Below are positions 6,304-9,033 of a stretch of DNA of 9,033 bases, one piece after another; the stretch's first letter is position 1, and each line of letters opens with the position of its first letter. The notes beneath the pieces are model-generated. The model had not been told where the DNA came from. It did not search any database and worked only from the letters and a program-made list of their open reading frames with translations. The position numbers and the translations under genes were made by a program. The DNA is from Dehalococcoidia bacterium. GTDB lineage: Bacteria > Chloroflexota > Dehalococcoidia > GIF9 > AB-539-J10. The stretch lies in the NCBI GenBank assembly GCA_004375885.1, contig SOJG01000097.1, positions 1-9,033 on the forward strand, read 5' to 3'.

Positions 6304-6332
6304 AGTATAATAAGTATCAGCAAGGGGTTCAA
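6304..6332 (-). promoter_or_regulatory. Promoter of the DUF177-rpmF-fabD-nusB operon
   Basis: On the minus strand TTGAAC (6332-6327) and TATACT (6309-6304) are 17 bases apart. The likely start is near 6299-6295, giving a leader of about 25-30 bases before the DUF177 ATG at 6270. The same bases read on the plus strand give a perfect TATAAT (6306-6311) facing the M20 gene, but no good -35 accompanies it. Confidence 0.65.
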
Positions 6333-6401
6333 GTTTTGCAGGCGAAAGACAACGGTAAGTAACGAAGAGTTCAGCATGGAAGAAGGAATTGCCAGACAGC
6401 C

Positions 6402-7568
6402 GTGAAGATGGAAAACCTGAAGCTCAAGATCAAAGATAGCGTCGAACTGCAAAGGGAGCAGCTTATCCAGTTGAGCCTGAACATCCATAATAATCCTGAG
6501 TTGGCCTTCGAGGAGGAGAAAGCGTCGGCCTGGCTGACAGGCTATCTTCAGGAGCATGGATTTCGTATAGTACGAGGAATCACCGGTCTGGCTACAGCTT
6601 TTCAGGCGTCGTGTGGCCAAGGGCGCCCGGCTATTGCCTTGCTCGCTGAATATGATGCCTTACCCAAGCTAGGGCATGCCTGTGGGCATAACATAATAGG
6701 TGTTTCAGCGGTCGGGGCTGCTGTGGCTAGTAAGTGCGTCATCGACCAGTTAGGAGGTAGTGTGGTGGTCGTGGGCACCCCTGCAGAGGAAGGTCTCGGC
6801 GGCAAGATAGAAATGGTGAGAGCAGGAGCCTTCAACGACCTGGACGTGGCCATGATGATACATCCCAATGGCTTGAACATGGCAACCATAGAGGCACTTG
6901 CCTGCAGCACGCTGGACGTGGAGTTCTTTGGCCGGCCGGCTCACGCCGCCAGCCAACCTCACAAAGGCATAAATGCCCTTGAAGCTATGGTGCTAGCTTT
7001 CACCTCCATAGATTCCTTGCGTCAACACGTCAGGGGAGATGCGCGCATCCATGGTATAATCACTGATGGAGGTGAAGCTCCCAACATAGTGCCTGCTCAC
7101 AGTGCTGCGGAGTTTCTAGTACGTGCTTCGGACAACGAGTATTTGGCTGAGGTGCGGGATAAGGTCCTGAATTGCTTTAGAGGAGCATCTGTAGCTAGCG
7201 GGGCAAGACTAGAGTATCGGTGGAGGGACAAGACCTATGCCCCGATGAAAAACAATGTGACTATGGCTCAGCTATTCAGCCGGAATCTGGAATCGCTGGG
7301 GCGACAGGTGGTACCCTTCGACTCCAGTTTTGGCTTTGGCAGCACAGACATGGGAAACGTCAGCCAAGTCGTACCGAGCATACACCCTACGATAGCTATA
7401 GCGTCTCCTGAGGTACCTGCCCATACGCCGGAGTTTGCCGCGGCGGCCGCCTCAGAAGCTGGACACGAAGGTCTGATCGATGCCGCCAAAGCTATGGCCA
7501 TGACTGTGGCTGATATCCTCCAGCCGGGCAAGCTTGATAGGATCAGGCAGGAGTTCTGCTCTGGCTAG
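6402..7568 (+). CDS. M20 family metallo-amidohydrolase/peptidase (AbgB/PM20D2-like)
   Basis: This 388-residue enzyme belongs to the two-domain, di-metal M20 (ACY1/AbgB/HipO) group, which hydrolyses amide bonds in N-acyl or small peptide substrates. Seen: EYDALP (83-88), the metal motif GHACGHN with C94 and H96, PAEEGLGG (127-134) with E130, IHP with H154, the dimerisation-domain start GRPAHAA (178-184), and a late His 341. C94, H96, E130, H154 and H341 fit the ligand set of the Cys-containing M20D-type enzymes. No signal peptide is visible, so it is probably cytoplasmic. The start is either GTG 6402 or ATG 6408; GAAGGA at 6382-6387 is a distant ribosome binding site, and a 9-codon ORF (6376-6405) ends across the GTG. 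It diverges from the DUF177 operon. Its substrate cannot be told; p-aminobenzoyl-glutamate, N-acyl amino acids or dipeptides are all possible. Confidence 0.9.
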   Translation: MKMENLKLKIKDSVELQREQLIQLSLNIHNNPELAFEEEKASAWLTGYLQEHGFRIVRGITGLATAFQASCGQGRPAIALLAEYDALPKLGHACGHNIIGVSAVGAAVASKCVIDQLGGSVVVVGTPAEEGLGGKIEMVRAGAFNDLDVAMMIHPNGLNMATIEALACSTLDVEFFGRPAHAASQPHKGINALEAMVLAFTSIDSLRQHVRGDARIHGIITDGGEAPNIVPAHSAAEFLVRASDNEYLAEVRDKVLNCFRGASVASGARLEYRWRDKTYAPMKNNVTMAQLFSRNLESLGRQVVPFDSSFGFGSTDMGNVSQVVPSIHPTIAIASPEVPAHTPEFAAAAASEAGHEGLIDAAKAMAMTVADILQPGKLDRIRQEFCSG

Positions 7569-7721
7569 CGCAGCCGTTCCCGGAGCCTTAGTGTATTATC
7601 ATCTAGGATTGGTCTCAAGGATGGGCATTTTCTCAAATCCTGAGGGCAGACACATCGGTATCGCGGCCGACTGGCAAAGCGATGTGCGCCATACTGAGTA
7701 CTGTCTGGGGACAAGGACCGA

Positions 7722-7730
7722 TGGTATAAT
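7722..7730 (+). promoter_or_regulatory. Extended -10 promoter candidate for trxB-rplI
   Basis: TGGTATAAT is a consensus -10 hexamer (7725-7730) with the TGn extension. The -35 position (about 7702-7707) is poor, as is common for extended -10 promoters. The start would be near 7737, leaving a leader of about 109 bases before the trxB ATG. A similar TGGTATAAT occurs inside the M20 gene near 7053, so chance is possible. Confidence 0.5.
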
Positions 7731-7817
7731 TGAACTGAGGCTGGCCTCCCTTGGGTAGGACCGCTCGAATTCCTGCGGAGGGCAAGGATGTGGCCGGGCG
7801 GCGGACGCCTTGAGTTC

Positions 7818-7826
7818 AGGAGAGGA
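7818..7826 (+). promoter_or_regulatory. Purine-rich ribosome binding site upstream of trxB
   Basis: AGGAGAGGA is the only strong Shine-Dalgarno in this leader. It lies 19 bases before the ATG at 7846, which is far, but only 7 bases before an in-frame CTG at 7834. This leaves the true trxB start uncertain by four codons. Confidence 0.45.
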
Positions 7827-7845
7827 CCAGCTACTGGTTACAGCT

Positions 7846-8763
7846 ATGGACAAGGACTATCAGGTGATCGTCATCGGTGGCGGACCGGCGGGACTCAGTG
7901 CCGGACTATATTGCTCCCGCTCCAAGTTTACTAGTCTGCTCATCGAAAAGGGAGTGATGGGCGGACAAATGACGACCGCTGAGCGCGTGGAGAATTACCC
8001 GGGCTTTCCCGGGGGTATCTCAGGCATTGCCCTGGGCCAGCGCATGCGCGAGCAAGCCACCAGCTATGGATTGGAGACGCTATCCGCTGAAGTGGTTGGA
8101 GCGGCGCTCGGTCAGAGGCACAATCTGGTCAGCACCAGTGACGGTGATTATGCATCCGAGTCGATAATCATTGCCTCTGGCGCGCAGTTCCGCAAATTGG
8201 GAGTGCCGGGGGAGGATGAATTTGTGGGCAGGGGAGTCTCCTATTGCGCTACCTGTGACGGCCCGTTGTTCAAAGGAAAGACGGTGGCTGTAGTGGGTGG
8301 CGGGGATGCTGCCGTCACTGAGGCTCTCTACTTGAGTAAGTTCGCTTCGTCGGTCAAGGTCATCCACCGTCGCAACCAGCTTCGAGCGAGCAAGATATTG
8401 CAGGAACAAGCTATGCTCGAAGCGAAGATAGAGTTTGTCTGGGATACTGTGGTAACGCGAATTGAAGGCGACGGGGTGGTTAAGCAACTCATGCTGAAAA
8501 ACACCAGAGATGCTAGAATATCGATATCGGAGGTCGCGGGTGTTTTTGTGGCCATCGGCTCAGAGCCCAACAGCACTCAGTGGCGAGGACTACTGCCGTT
8601 AGACGAAGGCGGCTACATAATCACCAACGAACTCATGGAAACGAAAGCCCCGGGGATATTCGCTGCTGGAGATGTTCGCCATAATTCAGCGAGGCAGGTG
8701 ATAACTGCTGCCGGGGATGGCGCTACCGCTGCGATATCGGCAGCGAGATTTCTGTCATTCTGA
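7846..8763 (+). CDS. trxB: NADPH-type thioredoxin reductase
   Basis: This 305-residue flavoprotein has the normal length of low-molecular-weight bacterial TrxR. Seen: FAD motif GGGPAG (11-16), GGQM (39-42), the redox-active CATC with C134 and C137, the NADPH-domain motif GGGDAA (151-156), HRR (174-176) which binds the NADPH 2'-phosphate, and the second FAD motif AGDVR (274-278). It passes electrons from NADPH through FAD and the CATC disulfide to thioredoxin in the cytoplasm. I start it at ATG 7846, where family similarity begins (MDKDYQVIVIGGG). In-frame TTG 7810 and CTG 7834 lie upstream, and the Shine-Dalgarno spacing would suit the CTG better. rplI follows after 17 bases and probably shares its transcript. 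No thioredoxin gene is in the window. The intact HRR makes a ferredoxin-dependent or NADPH-blind variant unlikely. Confidence 0.95.
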   Translation: MDKDYQVIVIGGGPAGLSAGLYCSRSKFTSLLIEKGVMGGQMTTAERVENYPGFPGGISGIALGQRMREQATSYGLETLSAEVVGAALGQRHNLVSTSDGDYASESIIIASGAQFRKLGVPGEDEFVGRGVSYCATCDGPLFKGKTVAVVGGGDAAVTEALYLSKFASSVKVIHRRNQLRASKILQEQAMLEAKIEFVWDTVVTRIEGDGVVKQLMLKNTRDARISISEVAGVFVAIGSEPNSTQWRGLLPLDEGGYIITNELMETKAPGIFAAGDVRHNSARQVITAAGDGATAAISAARFLSF

Positions 8764-8780
8764 CTGAAGCGAGGTATTTT

Positions 8781-9033
8781 ATGAAGGTTGTTCTACTGAA
8801 AGACCTCCCTGGAGAGGGACAGGCTGGGCAGATAAAGGATGTGAGCAGAGGGTACGCCCGGAATTATCTTTTGCCTCGGGGCCTGGCTTTGCTAGCTACG
8901 CCCACGCTCATCAAGCAAGCGGAGTCCAGGCTACAAAGGGAGAGACTGGACGAAAGCATTGACCGGGAACAGCTGGTCGAACTGGCTCAGCAAATCGAGG
9001 GCAGGGAAATTCGCATTAGAGCTCGCTCTGGTG
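8781..9033 (+). CDS. rplI: Large-subunit ribosomal protein L9, 5' part only
   Basis: The ATG at 8781 follows GAGG with 6-base spacing and opens a frame of 84 codons that runs off the right edge. The N-terminal domain is typical of L9: MKVVLLKDLPGEGQAGQIKD, then VSRGYARNYLLPRGLALLAT (21-40), followed by the start of the long charged connecting helix (from about residue 42). About half of the usual 150 or so residues are present. L9 binds 23S rRNA at the base of the L1 stalk. It lies 17 bases after trxB and is probably co-transcribed with it. The motif-rich N terminus makes the identification secure. Confidence 0.97.
   Translation, partial: MKVVLLKDLPGEGQAGQIKDVSRGYARNYLLPRGLALLATPTLIKQAESRLQRERLDESIDREQLVELAQQIEGREIRIRARSG

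Larger units (their letters stand above)
7569..7845 (+). other. 277-base region without a recognised gene
   Basis: No RNA gene or clear terminator is seen after the M20 stop. An open frame of 55 codons, GTG 7591 to TAG 7758, has GGAG 5 bases before the GTG but resembles no family I know. Its codons contain the trxB promoter candidate at 7722-7730. The downstream half has a small GGCG/CGCC hairpin (7797-7809) without a T-run, then the trxB ribosome-binding region. Confidence 0.5.

Noticed and set aside
7564..7576. GGCT/AGCC hairpin at the M20 stop as a terminator
   Set aside because: The stem is 4 bp with no following T-run.
7797..7809. GGCG/CGCC hairpin before trxB as a terminator or riboswitch
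   Set aside because: The stem is only 4 bp, has no T-run, and no alternative structure with strong pairing was found.
8080..8487. Minus-strand frame of 135 codons inside trxB
   Set aside because: It is antisense to a complete, motif-rich thioredoxin reductase and resembles no protein family.
1..9033. CRISPR arrays, insertion sequences, tRNA or rRNA genes, phage or defence genes
   Set aside because: No direct-repeat arrays, terminal repeats, transposase motifs or structured RNA signatures were seen; apart from the hdr leader the window is ordinary chromosomal gene content.

Overview
This window is bacterial and reads as chromosomal, with G+C around one half by eye. It has two blocks transcribed leftward (minus strand, 1-6270) and one rightward (plus strand, 6402-9033). 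Housekeeping genes (L32, FabD, NusB, L9, thioredoxin reductase) stand beside a heterodisulfide-reductase-type electron-transfer cluster. This combination suggests a strictly anaerobic bacterium. A Dehalococcoidia-like Chloroflexota is my best guess from overall flavour, but no phylogenetic marker here settles it and an anaerobic Firmicute is not excluded.

Region 1 (minus strand, 3948 down to 1): an hdrD-like gene (fused HdrC-HdrB type), a full-length hdrA, and an NfnA/SudB-like FAD, NAD(P) and [2Fe-2S] subunit cut by the left edge. Together they look like a soluble flavin/iron-sulfur complex. The NfnA-like protein would exchange electrons with NAD(P)H, HdrA would carry FAD and many [4Fe-4S] clusters and could bifurcate, and the HdrD-like protein would act on a disulfide or other unknown acceptor. 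No hydrogenase, MvhD or FlxD gene is inside the window.

Region 2 (3949-4160): between nusB and the hdr operon lie a well-formed promoter, an intrinsic terminator, and an alternative hairpin that uses the 5' arm of that terminator. This has the layout of a transcription attenuator or small riboregulator controlling the hdr operon, and it is the most interesting signal in the window.

Region 3 (minus strand, 6270 down to 4161): a DUF177/YceD protein, rpmF, fabD and nusB, compactly arranged with a 14-base overlap and a 5-base gap. A promoter sits just upstream of the DUF177 gene, and its layout closely matches the hdr promoter.

Region 4 (plus strand, 6402-9033): an M20 amidohydrolase/peptidase, a 277-base stretch without a recognisable gene but with an extended -10 promoter, then trxB and the start of rplI, which runs off the right edge.
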